A DNA stretch of 64,000 nucleotides from JACKAF01 sp041391485 (GCA_041391485.1 JAWKNY010000012.1:34043-98042); one strand, 5' to 3'; positions 1 to 8,692 are shown, counted from the stretch's first letter. A program made the numbers and translations. The notes: a model not told the origin generated them from the letters alone.

Positions 1-2
1 TG

Positions 3-119
3 GAAAAGACTGCTGGTACTGGTAAAGTTGCTGCTGACGACGGCTGTCTCTACATCCTAAAGCGCGACAAGGATCTGGGTTTTTGGGACGGCTGTCTTCA
101 AAGAAGAGGACGCCGGTAA
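3..119 (+). CDS. C-terminal fragment of an unrecognised protein (partial at window edge)
   Basis: The third forward frame is open from the first base to a TAA at 117-119. It encodes a fragment containing the stretch DDGCLYILKRDKDLGFWDGC, which looks protein-like. A shift to the second frame near position 100 would extend it to a TAA at 170-172, giving a Lys/Pro-rich tail. Given how many frameshifts this window contains, that longer reading is plausible. The next gene converges on it from position 199. The family is not recognised. Confidence 0.35.
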   Translation, partial: EKTAGTGKVAADDGCLYILKRDKDLGFWDGCLQRRGRR

Positions 120-198
120 AAAATACGACGCCTACCTATTACCCGGTAAAAGCCAAACAGCCTAAACAGTAAGTTTTTCGTAGTCGGCCTTTGCCAGT

Positions 199-1686
199 TC
201 AAATCTTTCCAGCCGCAGAACCCCCATATGAGTCTTTCACGTAGGCCTCCGAGCGCATGCCGTTGAGTACGCAGGAGATACCAGGGGTATTCATCAGCAC
301 GGCAATCGCTTTTCTTGAAAGTGTTTCGTTACGTAGGGAGGCCGGCAGAAGCTCGTCCACCCGGGTCGCCAATTTCCCAAGCTGTTTTTTGCTCTGCTTG
401 GAAAAATCACTTCGAATGCTCTCCAGTAGACTGTTGAGTTCGGTTAGATAGTCTTCCTTCCAGCCCTTCCACTTCTCCGCCGCAGCCCCCTGCAATTGGG
501 CATCAATGGCTCCAGCCAAGTGGTTTACTTGCGGCCGAATCACCTGAAACTCGATATGCTTCCACTGCTCCAGTCCGAACGACTTCAGGTTGGCTTGGGC
601 CAGCTCGTGCCCCCATACAAATAAGCTATCGGGTTTTGGGGTGCCCTCAGGGGTTTCAAACTGCGTTGCGATGGATTCGTTGAATTCCTCTTCGAGTCCC
701 ATGACGATCTTCAGATGCTCGGCAACGCTTTTATCGGCTTTAACTATTTTCAGATCCGCGAGTCGGATCATCTTATTGGCAGCAATGGCATTGAGTGGCC
801 GGTTCACAAAAACAGCGACCTCTTTCTGTTTGCAGAACTCTGGCGTCGTCAAATCGTCTTCAGCGTTAATTGTCAGCACCGGGTCGGTTTCAAGGAGATT
901 TAGTGGGAATTGAACCGCGGCGAAGTGATTCTGGTAGGGATTGCCATTCTTGTCTTTTGCGACGTGGCACGCGATCTCCCACAGCTGGTTCACCGAAACC
1001 ATGGTGCGCTCGTGCGGCCCCAGGCCCATTGTATTGGAAGAGACGCCGTAGTAAGAAATTTTGCCTTCCTCGACCGCTTCCTCAAGCTTTCTAAAAGCGC
1101 GCGTGATTCGGTCGTAGAAAATATCGCGTACCTGATCCAACCTCTGATCGGGATTACGGTTTAATTGATCCATCAGGTAATACTCGGGATTGTGAAGCAA
1201 GTAAAAATCGATGCGATCCACTGCCAGACGTTCAAGCGATCTATCTAGTTGGTCTTGAATAAATTCTGGGTGGATGCAATGCCAGCAGCCGTCCATGTAC
1301 TTGACCATGTCGGCGAAAGGGTGGGGGCCGTTCTCCCGTTGCATCACCAGTTCTAAGTTTTGGCCCTGAACGTATCCTACTTTTGAGATAAGTATGATTT
1401 CGTCTCGTTGGATCCCACTTTCACGAAGTACCTCACCGACGAGCTTTTCACTGTTGCCATCCGCGTAGTTGGTTGAGGTGTCGATGACATTGCAGCCCAA
1501 CGAGATTGCCTTGAGCAGAGCGGCCCGGTGTTTTGGCTCTTCGACGGAAACACGGTAGGTTCCAAAACCGAGAGAGGATCCTTTCAAGCCCGTCCGTCCC
1601 AAAACTGGGTATGCCGCCGGAGGCAAGCCTTGGTCGATCATCTTCATGGCGAAACGGTTGGAGCCTTCGGGGGTTGCACCTGGCAC
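199..1686 (-). CDS. Aldo/keto reductase with a large C-terminal insertion
   Basis: NAD(P)H-dependent oxidoreductase of the aldo/keto reductase superfamily; the substrate cannot be told. The full catalytic tetrad is visible as Asp69, Tyr74 (in STNYADG), Lys102 (in ISKVGY) and His165 (in YLLHNPE). The product is 495 residues, against roughly 300-350 for typical members. The extra length is a helical, charged segment around residues 310-450, inserted before a normal AKR ending (NTPGISCVLNGMR, then a KD). The GTG start has an AAGGAGG sequence four bases upstream. It follows the binding-protein gene at 1722 with a 35-base gap and may be cotranscribed with it. It is cytoplasmic, with no signal peptide. 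Confidence 0.88.
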   Translation of the reverse strand: MPGATPEGSNRFAMKMIDQGLPPAAYPVLGRTGLKGSSLGFGTYRVSVEEPKHRAALLKAISLGCNVIDTSTNYADGNSEKLVGEVLRESGIQRDEIILISKVGYVQGQNLELVMQRENGPHPFADMVKYMDGCWHCIHPEFIQDQLDRSLERLAVDRIDFYLLHNPEYYLMDQLNRNPDQRLDQVRDIFYDRITRAFRKLEEAVEEGKISYYGVSSNTMGLGPHERTMVSVNQLWEIACHVAKDKNGNPYQNHFAAVQFPLNLLETDPVLTINAEDDLTTPEFCKQKEVAVFVNRPLNAIAANKMIRLADLKIVKADKSVAEHLKIVMGLEEEFNESIATQFETPEGTPKPDSLFVWGHELAQANLKSFGLEQWKHIEFQVIRPQVNHLAGAIDAQLQGAAAEKWKGWKEDYLTELNSLLESIRSDFSKQSKKQLGKLATRVDELLPASLRNETLSRKAIAVLMNTPGISCVLNGMRSEAYVKDSYGGSAAGKI

Positions 1687-1721
1687 AGGGCCTCCTTAGT
1701 AGAGAGTTTGATGTGATTTTA

Positions 1722-2644
1722 TTAATTTCGGGGCCACTGGGCAATCGCGCTACGGTATCGATTTAAGAACGCGAGGCATTTTTCCGGATGAACCAGAGCG
1801 GAAAGAATTTCGCAGCTATCGGCAACGCGGGGACCCGGCCGATTGAAGTAAGCGTTTCCGTCAACGATGTAGCAGCGCCCCTGCTGTACGGCCCGTAGGG
1901 TTCGGATGCCTTCGGGAATCTGCTTGAGTTCTCTCTCGGTGCGCTCGACGGGAAAGCCGCACGGCATTAGCACCAAAAAGTCCGGATCTACGGCCTGCAA
2001 GTTGTCCCAGGAGACCTCCTGGAAAGGCCCCGCTTCGGTGACAATCACCGGTTCGCCTCCGGCGATTTCTACGATTTCCGGAATCCAGCCCCCGGCAACC
2101 ATGGGTGGATCCAGCCACTCCAAGCAGGCCACTCTTGGGCGCTTGCTAAAACACCCACGTAGAGGATTGATGCGGTGGTGAATGGCTTGAATAATCTTCT
2201 CGCCGCGTTCGACCACTCCCATGGCCTCCGCCACTTTCCGTATGTCGCCCCAGATATCCTCCAAGGAGTTGGGACGCAAGGAGCAGATTTGCACGGGTTT
2301 ATCGAACAGATCCTCTACGGCTTCGGTGACGTCTTTGAGGGTAACCGCGCAGACGTCGCACTGATCTTGAGTAAAGATCCAGTCGGGCTTGAGCGTTTGC
2401 AACAGGTCGGTCTGGATCTCGTACAGGCTCAATCCGTGCTGAACGAGCGAGCGCACCTCTTTGTCGATACTGGCACTACTGGCCTTGTCGTCCACTTTGG
2501 ATTTCGTCAGGATCGGCAAGCCCTTGATCTCCGGAGGGAAGTCGCACTCTCATGTGAGATCCCCACCAACTGTTTTTGCAAACCGAGGGCGCAGAGAATC
2601 TCCGTGGCACTTGGCAAGAGTGATACGACGGTCGCATTTTCCAT
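1722..2644 (-). CDS. BtuF-like periplasmic binding protein (frameshifted near its N-terminus)
   Basis: Substrate-binding protein of the cobalamin/iron-siderophore (BtuF, PF01497) class. The main frame (1722-2519) carries family features such as PDWIFTQDQCDVCAV and GGEPVIVTEAGPFQEVSWD. The true N-terminus lies in another frame, starting at the ATG at 2642-2644 with MENATVVSLLPSATEILCAL. The two halves join as GISHE-CDFPPEIKGLP, a junction typical of the family, if two bases are removed near 2546-2553 (a GAGAG run on the coding strand). No signal peptide is evident, as in many short BtuF-like proteins that begin with the VSLLPSATE motif. No transporter genes are adjacent. The aldo/keto reductase lies downstream. 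Confidence 0.8.
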
Positions 2645-2710
2645 GATTGCTCCCTCTTCCCCGTCCGCGGGTCGTTGCAAAGATAAGGCGATGTGGAGTA
2701 TACCATCTAG

Positions 2711-2950
2711 ATGATGCTTTCGTTGGAAGACGTTGAAAAAAAGGTACTTGCGCGATTTCCGGGTGGGCAGGTAGCGGTGAAAGATTTGACCGGTGGCGGC
2801 GACCATTTGGAAATCACCGTGGTAAGTGAACTCTTTGAAGGGGTGAACCGCATTGGGCGGCACCGAATGGTTTATGAAGCACTCGGCACCGCCGTGGGAG
2901 CGGAGATTCACGCCGCCAAACTTGTCACCCGTGCGCCCAGCGAAGTGTAA
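2711..2950 (+). CDS. bolA: BolA/IbaG family protein
   Basis: Small (79 residues) BolA-fold protein. Members bind [2Fe-2S] clusters together with monothiol glutaredoxins and act in iron-sulfur trafficking and regulation. Family features are the GGDHLEITVVS strand with a conserved His and the RHRMVYEAL helix. Two ATG codons stand in tandem at 2711 and 2714, and either could be used. It is followed after 25 bases by the CGFS glutaredoxin, the expected partner, so the pair very probably forms an operon and a heterocomplex. It is divergent from the BtuF-like gene. Confidence 0.93.
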   Translation: MMLSLEDVEKKVLARFPGGQVAVKDLTGGGDHLEITVVSELFEGVNRIGRHRMVYEALGTAVGAEIHAAKLVTRAPSEV

Positions 2951-2975
2951 TTTGGGATTTTAGAAGGAATAAATT

Positions 2976-3296
2976 ATGGAAGAAGTGAAAAAGCGAATAG
3001 AGGATCAAATTAAGTCTAACGATGTACTTTTGTACATGAAGGGGAACAAGATGTTTCCCCAGTGCGGTTTTTCGAAAGCCGTCGTAGACATCCTTCAACA
3101 CATGAAAGTCAATTTTGAGACTGTTGATGTACTTTCTGACTTTGATATTCGAGAAGGCATTAAGGCCTATTCCAATTGGCCCACCATCCCTCAACTTTAT
3201 GTGAAGGGTGAGTTTGTTGGCGGGTGTGACATCGTCCGTGAGATGTTCCAATCAGGCGAACTCGAAACTCTGCTCAAAGAAAACGGGGTTCAGTAA
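2976..3296 (+). CDS. grxD: Monothiol CGFS glutaredoxin (Grx4 type)
   Basis: A 106-residue single-domain glutaredoxin with the diagnostic CGFS active site (Cys30 in FPQCGFSK), the WPTIPQLYVKGEFVGGCDI segment that forms the glutathione and cluster site, and a TVDVLSD strand. CGFS glutaredoxins carry a glutathione-ligated [2Fe-2S] cluster and hand it on, often with BolA, encoded directly upstream. An AAGGAA Shine-Dalgarno element precedes the ATG. The next gene begins with a GTG directly after the stop codon, so translation is probably coupled. Confidence 0.95.
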   Translation: MEEVKKRIEDQIKSNDVLLYMKGNKMFPQCGFSKAVVDILQHMKVNFETVDVLSDFDIREGIKAYSNWPTIPQLYVKGEFVGGCDIVREMFQSGELETLLKENGVQ

Positions 3297-3797
3297 GTGT
3301 TGCGTTTAGTTGTGTTGGTGGGGCTACTCAGTCTGAGCGCGGCGGCGTTTTCTGCGCCAAAAAAGCAAGACCTCTTGAAATACCAGGTCCCCAAGGCCGT
3401 GAATGCGCCGAAGGGAAAGCAGACCACTGTGAAGCTTAAGTTCACAGTGGAAAAGGGCTTTCACGTGCAGGCGAACCCGGCCAGCGAAAAGTACCTCATT
3501 GCTACCGAGTTAAAACTGGAGCCGAACAAGGACTTCAAGGTGGCGACGATTGCTTACCCTCCTTGCAAAGAGGGTAAGGCGATGGGGCCGTGCAAGCCCT
3601 TCAAGATCGCTGGGAGTGAGAAAGCGATCAACGCTTACGAGGGGACTTTTGAGATCGCCGTGCCCCTGACACCCGCCGAATCGCTGAAGGCAGGCGCTCA
3701 CAATTTGACCGGCACGCTGAAATACCAGGCGTGCAATGAGCAAACCTGTTTTTTTCCTACTAAGTTATCCGTCAGTTTTCCTGTGCAGGTTAAGTAG
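3297..3797 (+). CDS. Stand-alone DsbD alpha-like periplasmic domain protein
   Basis: An exported 166-residue protein with a signal peptide ending near AAFSA, followed by a domain like the N-terminal (alpha) domain of DsbD. The family hallmark YQACNEQTCFFP supplies the two redox cysteines. In DsbD this domain passes electrons from the membrane beta and thioredoxin-like gamma domains to periplasmic partners; here the beta and gamma domains are missing. A second cysteine pair (YPPCKEGKAMGPCKPF) is also present. The GTG start abuts the glutaredoxin stop codon. An unlinked membrane partner is likely but is not visible in this window. Confidence 0.82.
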   Translation: MLRLVVLVGLLSLSAAAFSAPKKQDLLKYQVPKAVNAPKGKQTTVKLKFTVEKGFHVQANPASEKYLIATELKLEPNKDFKVATIAYPPCKEGKAMGPCKPFKIAGSEKAINAYEGTFEIAVPLTPAESLKAGAHNLTGTLKYQACNEQTCFFPTKLSVSFPVQVK

Positions 3798-3841
3798 CCG
3801 CTCTATTGTTTCCTTTCTGACAAAAGTGCTATGAAGGCAAG

Positions 3842-4702
3842 ATGAGCCTTTCGTCCCTACAATTGGACGCTTTTCTTGCCGTTTGCCGCGAAAGAAGTTT
3901 TTCCAAGGCAGCTAAACGCCTGGCTGTCACGCAGAGCGCTCTTTCCCAGCGGGTGACCGCTCTGGAAGGGCAGTTGGAACAGTCGCTCCTGATTCGGGAT
4001 CGCGAAGGCCTTCGGCTCACCGATGCTGGGGAGCGGTTACTCCGTTACTGTCTGGCGCGCGAGACGCTTGAAGCGGAGGCCTTGCATTCGCTCAGCGCCG
4101 AGTCCGCACTCGCTGGCTCCATCCGAGTGGCGGGTTATTCGTCTGTGGTACGCTCAGTGCTCATGCCAGCCTTGTCACCTTTGCTTCGGGCCAATGCGGG
4201 GCTACGTTTGGAGCTGCTCAGTCGGGAGATAGCTGAGCTACCCGAAATGCTCCAGCGAGGTGAAACGGACTACGTGGTGTTGGATCACGTCTGGCGGCGT
4301 GCCGGAGTCGAGTCTCTGGTTCTGGGAGAAGAAGAGAATGTGCTCATCGAAAGCGCCGAGCACGACGAGCGGTCGACCTACTTTCTCGATCACGATGCCG
4401 ATGATGCGACAACGGAAAAACTATTGAGACGGGAACGCCGTCAACTCGATCCCGCGCACCGGTGCTACCTGGATGACATTTACGGCATTTCTGATGGGGT
4501 GGCGCAGGGGCTCGGCCGGGCTGTGGTGTCGAGTCATCTCATTCCTGAGGACTTTCCAGTGAGGCGGACTCCCGGATTCAAGACGCTGAAAAACCCCGTT
4601 GTACTCCATTATCTTTCGCAACCCTACTACTCTGAATTGCACCAAAAGGTCCTCGAAACGCTGGAACAGAGCTGTTCTGCCCATCTTGGCGAAAAAAAAT
4701 AA
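3842..4702 (+). CDS. LysR-family transcriptional regulator, ArgP/IciA-like
   Basis: A 286-residue LysR-type regulator. The N-terminal winged helix-turn-helix includes LQLDAFLAVCRERSFSKAAK and VTQSALSQRVTALEGQL. The close spacing, the LIRDREGLRLTDAGERLLRY strand and the overall length match the ArgP (IciA) subgroup, which controls amino-acid export and related genes with Arg or Lys as effector. The effector-binding domain follows from about residue 90. The ATG at 3842 is preceded by AAGGCA. Its target is not apparent: the neighbours are an exported unknown and a gamma-glutamyltransferase. Confidence 0.85.
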   Translation: MSLSSLQLDAFLAVCRERSFSKAAKRLAVTQSALSQRVTALEGQLEQSLLIRDREGLRLTDAGERLLRYCLARETLEAEALHSLSAESALAGSIRVAGYSSVVRSVLMPALSPLLRANAGLRLELLSREIAELPEMLQRGETDYVVLDHVWRRAGVESLVLGEEENVLIESAEHDERSTYFLDHDADDATTEKLLRRERRQLDPAHRCYLDDIYGISDGVAQGLGRAVVSSHLIPEDFPVRRTPGFKTLKNPVVLHYLSQPYYSELHQKVLETLEQSCSAHLGEKK

Positions 4703-4874
4703 CTGTCTGTATTCTGAATGTTTGCTAGTCAGGATTCAAACACCGACGACAATCAAGGCTAAAAACGTCGTCCTCTTAAACAGCATCCTAACGGTCTTCA
4801 ACGGGCTTCGTAGTCGTTGGGACTACAGTGTTTTTTCTATTGGGAAGGAGTAAACTTAAGTTGTGGAGGAAAAT

Positions 4875-5324
4875 ATGAAGCTGAAGTTGAGTCTGTACGT
4901 GCTCCTCTCTTTTGGTTGTTTCCACTTTGCCGTGGCCAGCGCCGAGCAGCATGAGTTTTACGGCAGTCGCCGCCCACAGGCCTCGTTACCTTCCGGCAAC
5001 GCAGGACCCAGCCGCGGGCCAGCAATTATCTCAAAATCCCTACTAACCGATTCTTTTGAAAAGGACGGTTTCTATTATTTTTCGTTCAAGCTGGACGGCC
5101 GTACGCGCTCTTACAAAGTGCGTTCCGAATCGCTTGAAGCGGGCACTTATCTCTTCGGGCGCGATGTTGAGTCTTCTCCGCTCATGGTTTCTTTCTACGG
5201 CGGCTCGGGTCAGCCCGTAGCGATGGAGCAGGCGACCGTCGAAGAGAATATTCCGGCTCTTTCAGCCGAAACCCTTCAGGAGATTCCCTGGAGCGAGTTT
5301 TCCGAAAGTAAGTCCAAGCCCTAA
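4875..5324 (+). CDS. Exported protein of unknown function
   Basis: About 149 residues with a clear signal peptide (MKLKLSLYVLLSFGCFHF, then a cleavage site around VASA). I chose the ATG at 4875 because a GGAGGA lies immediately upstream; an in-frame GTG at 4863 would put that ribosome site inside the gene. The mature part is rich in Ser and Gly, with no motif I recognise. It lies 63 bases upstream of the gamma-glutamyltransferase start, on the same strand. Confidence 0.6.
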   Translation: MKLKLSLYVLLSFGCFHFAVASAEQHEFYGSRRPQASLPSGNAGPSRGPAIISKSLLTDSFEKDGFYYFSFKLDGRTRSYKVRSESLEAGTYLFGRDVESSPLMVSFYGGSGQPVAMEQATVEENIPALSAETLQEIPWSEFSESKSKP

Positions 5325-5363
5325 TTAGCGCTGGGATGACAAGCTCCGCCCACTGTGTTTTAT

Positions 5364-5382
5364 CTCCGGCATACGCCGGAGG
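5364..5382 (+). promoter_or_regulatory. Hairpin that buries the ribosome-binding site of the gamma-glutamyltransferase gene
   Basis: CTCCGGC (5364-5370) and GCCGGAG (5375-5381) form a perfect seven-base-pair stem around the loop ATAC. The 3' arm contains most of the GGAGG (5378-5382) that sits five bases before the ATG at 5388. The stem would compete with ribosome binding. No U-run follows, so it does not look like an intrinsic terminator. Confidence 0.45.
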
Positions 5383-5387
5383 AATGG

Positions 5388-7166
5388 ATGAAGCTTTATC
5401 CTGTCTTACTCACCCTATTAGTTTTTGGTGGTTGCCACCTCTTTCAACGCACACCGAACTCTCCCCGAGTCGTAGAACGAGTCGTTCAAACCCAATTTCC
5501 TAATGGCCAAGATGAATTCAATCGCACGCCCGAGAGTTACGAGGCCCGTGCGTCGCACGGCATGATCTCGTCGGAAGGCATCCCGGCGACTGCAATCGCT
5601 TTGGAAGTACTCAAGAAGGGCGGAAACGCGGTAGACGCCGCCGTCGCGCTCTCGTTCGCTATCGGCGTTTATCGACCGCATTCCACAGGCATTGGGGGCG
5701 GTGGCTTCATGGTTGTCTTTGACGAACGCAACAACAAGACAGAAGTTCTGGACATGCGCGAACGCGCGCCCGCACGCGCCTCGCGCGACATGTATCTCGA
5801 TAAATCCGGTGAGGTTACGGACAAGAGTCGTTGGGGCGGACTCGCGGTTGGCACACCCGGACTGGTTGCCGGGTTGTGGGAGGCTTTTCAAAAAAGAGGT
5901 TCAGGCAAAGTTAGTTGGAAAGAGCTCGTTTTGCCGTCAGCAAAACTGGCTCGGGAGGGCTTCAAAGTGGATCCTGATATGGAGCAAGCCATTCAGTGGA
6001 CGTCTGAAAAAGGTCTGCTCGATCGCTACCCTTCGGCCAAAAAACTTCTCGCTCCAAAAGGAACGCCCCTTAAAGAAGGCGACCTGTATCAGAACCCCAA
6101 CCTCGCCAAAACCTTGGAGACAATCGCTGAGAAGGGGAAGGACGGGTTCTACAAAGGGTGGGTCGCTAAGGACATTGTGAACGCCGTAAAAAAAGACGGC
6201 GGCATCTTGGAACAAAAAGATCTCGACTCCTACGAGCTACGGTACCTTGAACCGGTAAAGGCCGAGTTCGGAGAGTACACGATCCTCAGCATGCCTCCGC
6301 CCAGTTCAGGGGGGATCCATATTGTGGAGATGCTCAACATGGCGGAATCACTCATCCGAGATGCGGACTTAGAGAGTGTGGCAAATTGGCATCTTAAAGC
6401 GGAGATCATGCGTCGGGCATTCGCCGATCGATCCAAATATCTCGGCGATCCGGCTTTTTTCAAAGTGCCAGTTTCGGGCCTGACGTCGGAAGAGTACGCG
6501 CGCCAACTCGCCAAAGGCATTGACGCCAACAAAGCTTCAAAGAGTGTAGAGGTGCCACCAGGCCAGCCGGCCCCCTATGAGAAGGTGCACACCACTCATT
6601 TTTCTATCGTCGACAACGGTGGACTGGCCGTGGCCTCCACACAAACCATCAACTACCTTTTTGGAGCCGTACTGGTAGCCGGGGAGAGTGGTATTTTTCT
6701 CAACGACGAAATGGATGATTTTTCTGCCAAGCCCGGAGCTCCAAATTTGTTTGGGCTCGTTGGTGGCGAGGCAAACGCCATTGCTCCCGGCAAAACCCCA
6801 CTAAGCAGCATGTCGCCGACAATCGTTACCAAAGAAGGAAAGATCTATTTGGTATTGGGAAGTCCCGGGGGATCTAAAATCATCACATCCGTATGGAATG
6901 TTTTGTTCAATGTTCTGCACCACAAACTAAGTTTGCGAGACGCCATCTTCGCTCCCCGGATGCACCACCAGTGGTTGCCTGACAAACTTGTGGCCGAACC
7001 GGGTTGGGAGAAAGCGACGTTACAAGGCCTGCGCGACAAAGGCCACGAGGTCGAAGAGCTGAAGGACCTTTCGCTCGGGAGTGTGACCGGTGTCCTGGTG
7101 GAACCCGGCGGTGGGAAGATAGGCGTCGCGGATCCCCGCCGCGGAGGCGCGGCCGCAGGGTACTAG
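5388..7166 (+). CDS. ggt: Gamma-glutamyltransferase, lipoprotein form
   Basis: A 592-residue N-terminal-nucleophile enzyme that cleaves the gamma-glutamyl bond of glutathione and transfers or hydrolyses it. Family signatures seen: GGNAVDAAVA, STGIGGGGFMVVFD, the self-cleavage site VHTTHFS with nucleophile Thr402, NDEMDDF, and SSMSPTIV followed by GSPGGS. The proenzyme splits before Thr402 into large and small subunits. The N-terminus is a lipoprotein signal (MKLYPVLLTLLVFGGC), so the enzyme is probably anchored on the periplasmic side. I chose the ATG at 5388, with GGAGG five bases upstream, over a GTG at 5355. A U-rich terminator follows at 7204. Confidence 0.93.
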   Translation: MKLYPVLLTLLVFGGCHLFQRTPNSPRVVERVVQTQFPNGQDEFNRTPESYEARASHGMISSEGIPATAIALEVLKKGGNAVDAAVALSFAIGVYRPHSTGIGGGGFMVVFDERNNKTEVLDMRERAPARASRDMYLDKSGEVTDKSRWGGLAVGTPGLVAGLWEAFQKRGSGKVSWKELVLPSAKLAREGFKVDPDMEQAIQWTSEKGLLDRYPSAKKLLAPKGTPLKEGDLYQNPNLAKTLETIAEKGKDGFYKGWVAKDIVNAVKKDGGILEQKDLDSYELRYLEPVKAEFGEYTILSMPPPSSGGIHIVEMLNMAESLIRDADLESVANWHLKAEIMRRAFADRSKYLGDPAFFKVPVSGLTSEEYARQLAKGIDANKASKSVEVPPGQPAPYEKVHTTHFSIVDNGGLAVASTQTINYLFGAVLVAGESGIFLNDEMDDFSAKPGAPNLFGLVGGEANAIAPGKTPLSSMSPTIVTKEGKIYLVLGSPGGSKIITSVWNVLFNVLHHKLSLRDAIFAPRMHHQWLPDKLVAEPGWEKATLQGLRDKGHEVEELKDLSLGSVTGVLVEPGGGKIGVADPRRGGAAAGY

Positions 7167-7203
7167 TTGCGGCGGAATACCAGGCTCGGGTACGTTCCCA
7201 CAC

Positions 7204-7229
7204 ATGTAGGGCAGGCTACATATTTTTTT
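7204..7229 (+). terminator. Intrinsic terminator after ggt
   Basis: ATGTAG (7204-7209) pairs with CTACAT (7216-7221) around a GGCAGG loop, and a run of seven T follows at 7223-7229. It lies 38 bases downstream of the ggt stop codon. The stem is short, but the T-run and position are convincing. Confidence 0.6.
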
Positions 7230-7317
7230 ATTTATTTCAAAAACTTAGGCCTGGTTGAGGCAGGGGGGCCTCAGGTGCGTCCTTTCACTTAGCGACGCGG
7301 TACGGGGCGGATTGATC

Positions 7318-7346
7318 TTGATCCCACCCCCATCTTTGGACATAAT
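7318..7346 (+). promoter_or_regulatory. Candidate sigma-70 promoter of the TIGR02147 gene
   Basis: TTGATC (7318-7323) and CATAAT (7341-7346) are separated by exactly 17 bases. A start site about seven bases on would leave only a few bases of leader before the ATG at 7358, so the transcript may be nearly leaderless. The TTGATC hexamer is duplicated in tandem at 7312-7317 (TTGATCTTGATC). Confidence 0.4.
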
Positions 7347-7357
7347 GCGATGCATTA

Positions 7358-8182
7358 ATGAGAGCGGAAAGAATCACAACAGGGGTAGGCGAAGAGACAA
7401 GTCCCTCCAGCCGGACGAGCTGGGATTTTCGTTTCTACCTGCAAGATGAGTTGCTGCGCCGGTGTCGTAAGAACCCAAGCTATAGCATGCGATCGTTTGC
7501 GCGAGTCTTGAAACTCGACTCATCGGCTCTCTCCAAAATTCTGAACGGGAAACGTGGAATCAGTAAGCGCATGCTTAAGCGCCTCGGAGAATCGCTGGGC
7601 ATTTCGCCTCAAGAGATGGTTCGCTTCCGTCCCACCCATGGGAACCGGGCCGTGGAGAATACCCGCCAACGTTCTTTCGAGCTGTTGAGTTTAGACACCT
7701 TTCAATTTATTTCGAATTGGTATTACTACGGAATTCTTAGTCTTATTGATGTAAAGGGCTTTGTTCCCAGCCCCAAATGGATCGCCAACGCCTTGGGCGT
7801 GACGATCTCCGAAGTGAAGATTGCGGTAGAGCGTTTGGAGCGATTGGGCCTTTTGGAAATCCAAGAGGACGGATCTTGGTTGACAAAGAAGAAAGATCTG
7901 ACGACCGTGGGCCATGAATACACCGCTCCGGCATTTCGAGCGTTACAGAAGCAGGTGTTGGAAAAAGCGCTAGAGGCCCTTGAAGAAGTCCCGCTGGAGC
8001 AGCGTGACCAAAGTTCGATGACGATGGCCATTGATGCGTCTCGACTCCCTCAGGCCAAAGAGCGCATAAAAAAGTTTCGCAGGGACCTATGCAACTTTCT
8101 CCAATCTACGGGGAAGCTGGATCAGGTCTACCAATTGAGCGTTTCTCTTTATCCGGTCTCCAAGCTTCCCAAGGAAGGCTAG
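7358..8182 (+). CDS. TIGR02147-family DNA-binding regulator
   Basis: A 274-residue protein with an N-terminal helix-turn-helix region, including SMRSFARVLKLDSSALSKIL followed by NGKRGISKRMLKRLGESL, and a winged-helix-like middle. Both are typical of the TIGR02147 family, a paralogous family common in Bdellovibrio and Fibrobacter. Family members are presumed transcription factors; no ligand or target is established. The lipoprotein gene that follows begins 45 bases downstream on the same strand, so it may be cotranscribed with or controlled by this regulator. The ATG at 7358 lacks an obvious ribosome site. Confidence 0.85.
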   Translation: MRAERITTGVGEETSPSSRTSWDFRFYLQDELLRRCRKNPSYSMRSFARVLKLDSSALSKILNGKRGISKRMLKRLGESLGISPQEMVRFRPTHGNRAVENTRQRSFELLSLDTFQFISNWYYYGILSLIDVKGFVPSPKWIANALGVTISEVKIAVERLERLGLLEIQEDGSWLTKKKDLTTVGHEYTAPAFRALQKQVLEKALEALEEVPLEQRDQSSMTMAIDASRLPQAKERIKKFRRDLCNFLQSTGKLDQVYQLSVSLYPVSKLPKEG

Positions 8183-8227
8183 AGATTCCGGGTAGACAGG
8201 TGACTGAGAAACAGGGACTGGGAAGGA

Positions 8228-8692
8228 ATGGAACGGAATATATTTCCCTCTGTAACTGCGGTCGCGGTTGCGTTCGGCTTTGTGTTGCTTGTGGGAGCGT
8301 GTGCCCCCACTGCGAACGACGAAGGTGGCTTTTCGGGTGAAGGCCACGGCGGAAACCCGTCTGTAAAAGCTAAGCTGGATGATGCCAAAAAAGTGGCGCC
8401 GCGGGTGCTACGAAATCTCACCGACGAACAAATCGCTAGCGTTGAAAATCCCGAAGTCCGAAATTTTTTGAAGCGAAGGAATTCCTGGGCGGCGGATATT
8501 GAATCCAGTGCGCATGACTGGCCCACTACGGAAGAAGCCGAAGAGGAGCGATTGGCTCATTACCCCCCGCACCTTCGTGAGCGGGCGGCGGTGACCACTC
8601 CTCACCGCAGTTCTGATATCCGGTTTTCCTGGACGGTCGCTGAAAAGGTGGTTTTGTCCTTGGACGAGGCGGTGGATATTCTTGCTCCATGA
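8228..8692 (+). CDS. Lipoprotein, N-terminal part of a frameshifted HExxH protein
   Basis: This reading frame begins with a lipoprotein signal (cleavage before Cys in LLVGACAP) and a polar linker. It stops at 8692, just where the next frame starts. Its last residues, DEAVDILAP, run into LLHESAHHLEQ in the other frame when one base is allowed to shift near 8672-8682. HESAHH is an HExxH zinc-protease-like motif, and splitting a gene immediately before it is most easily explained by an indel. I treat this and the following frame as one gene of about 860 codons. Confidence 0.7.
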   Translation: MERNIFPSVTAVAVAFGFVLLVGACAPTANDEGGFSGEGHGGNPSVKAKLDDAKKVAPRVLRNLTDEQIASVENPEVRNFLKRRNSWAADIESSAHDWPTTEEAEEERLAHYPPHLRERAAVTTPHRSSDIRFSWTVAEKVVLSLDEAVDILAP

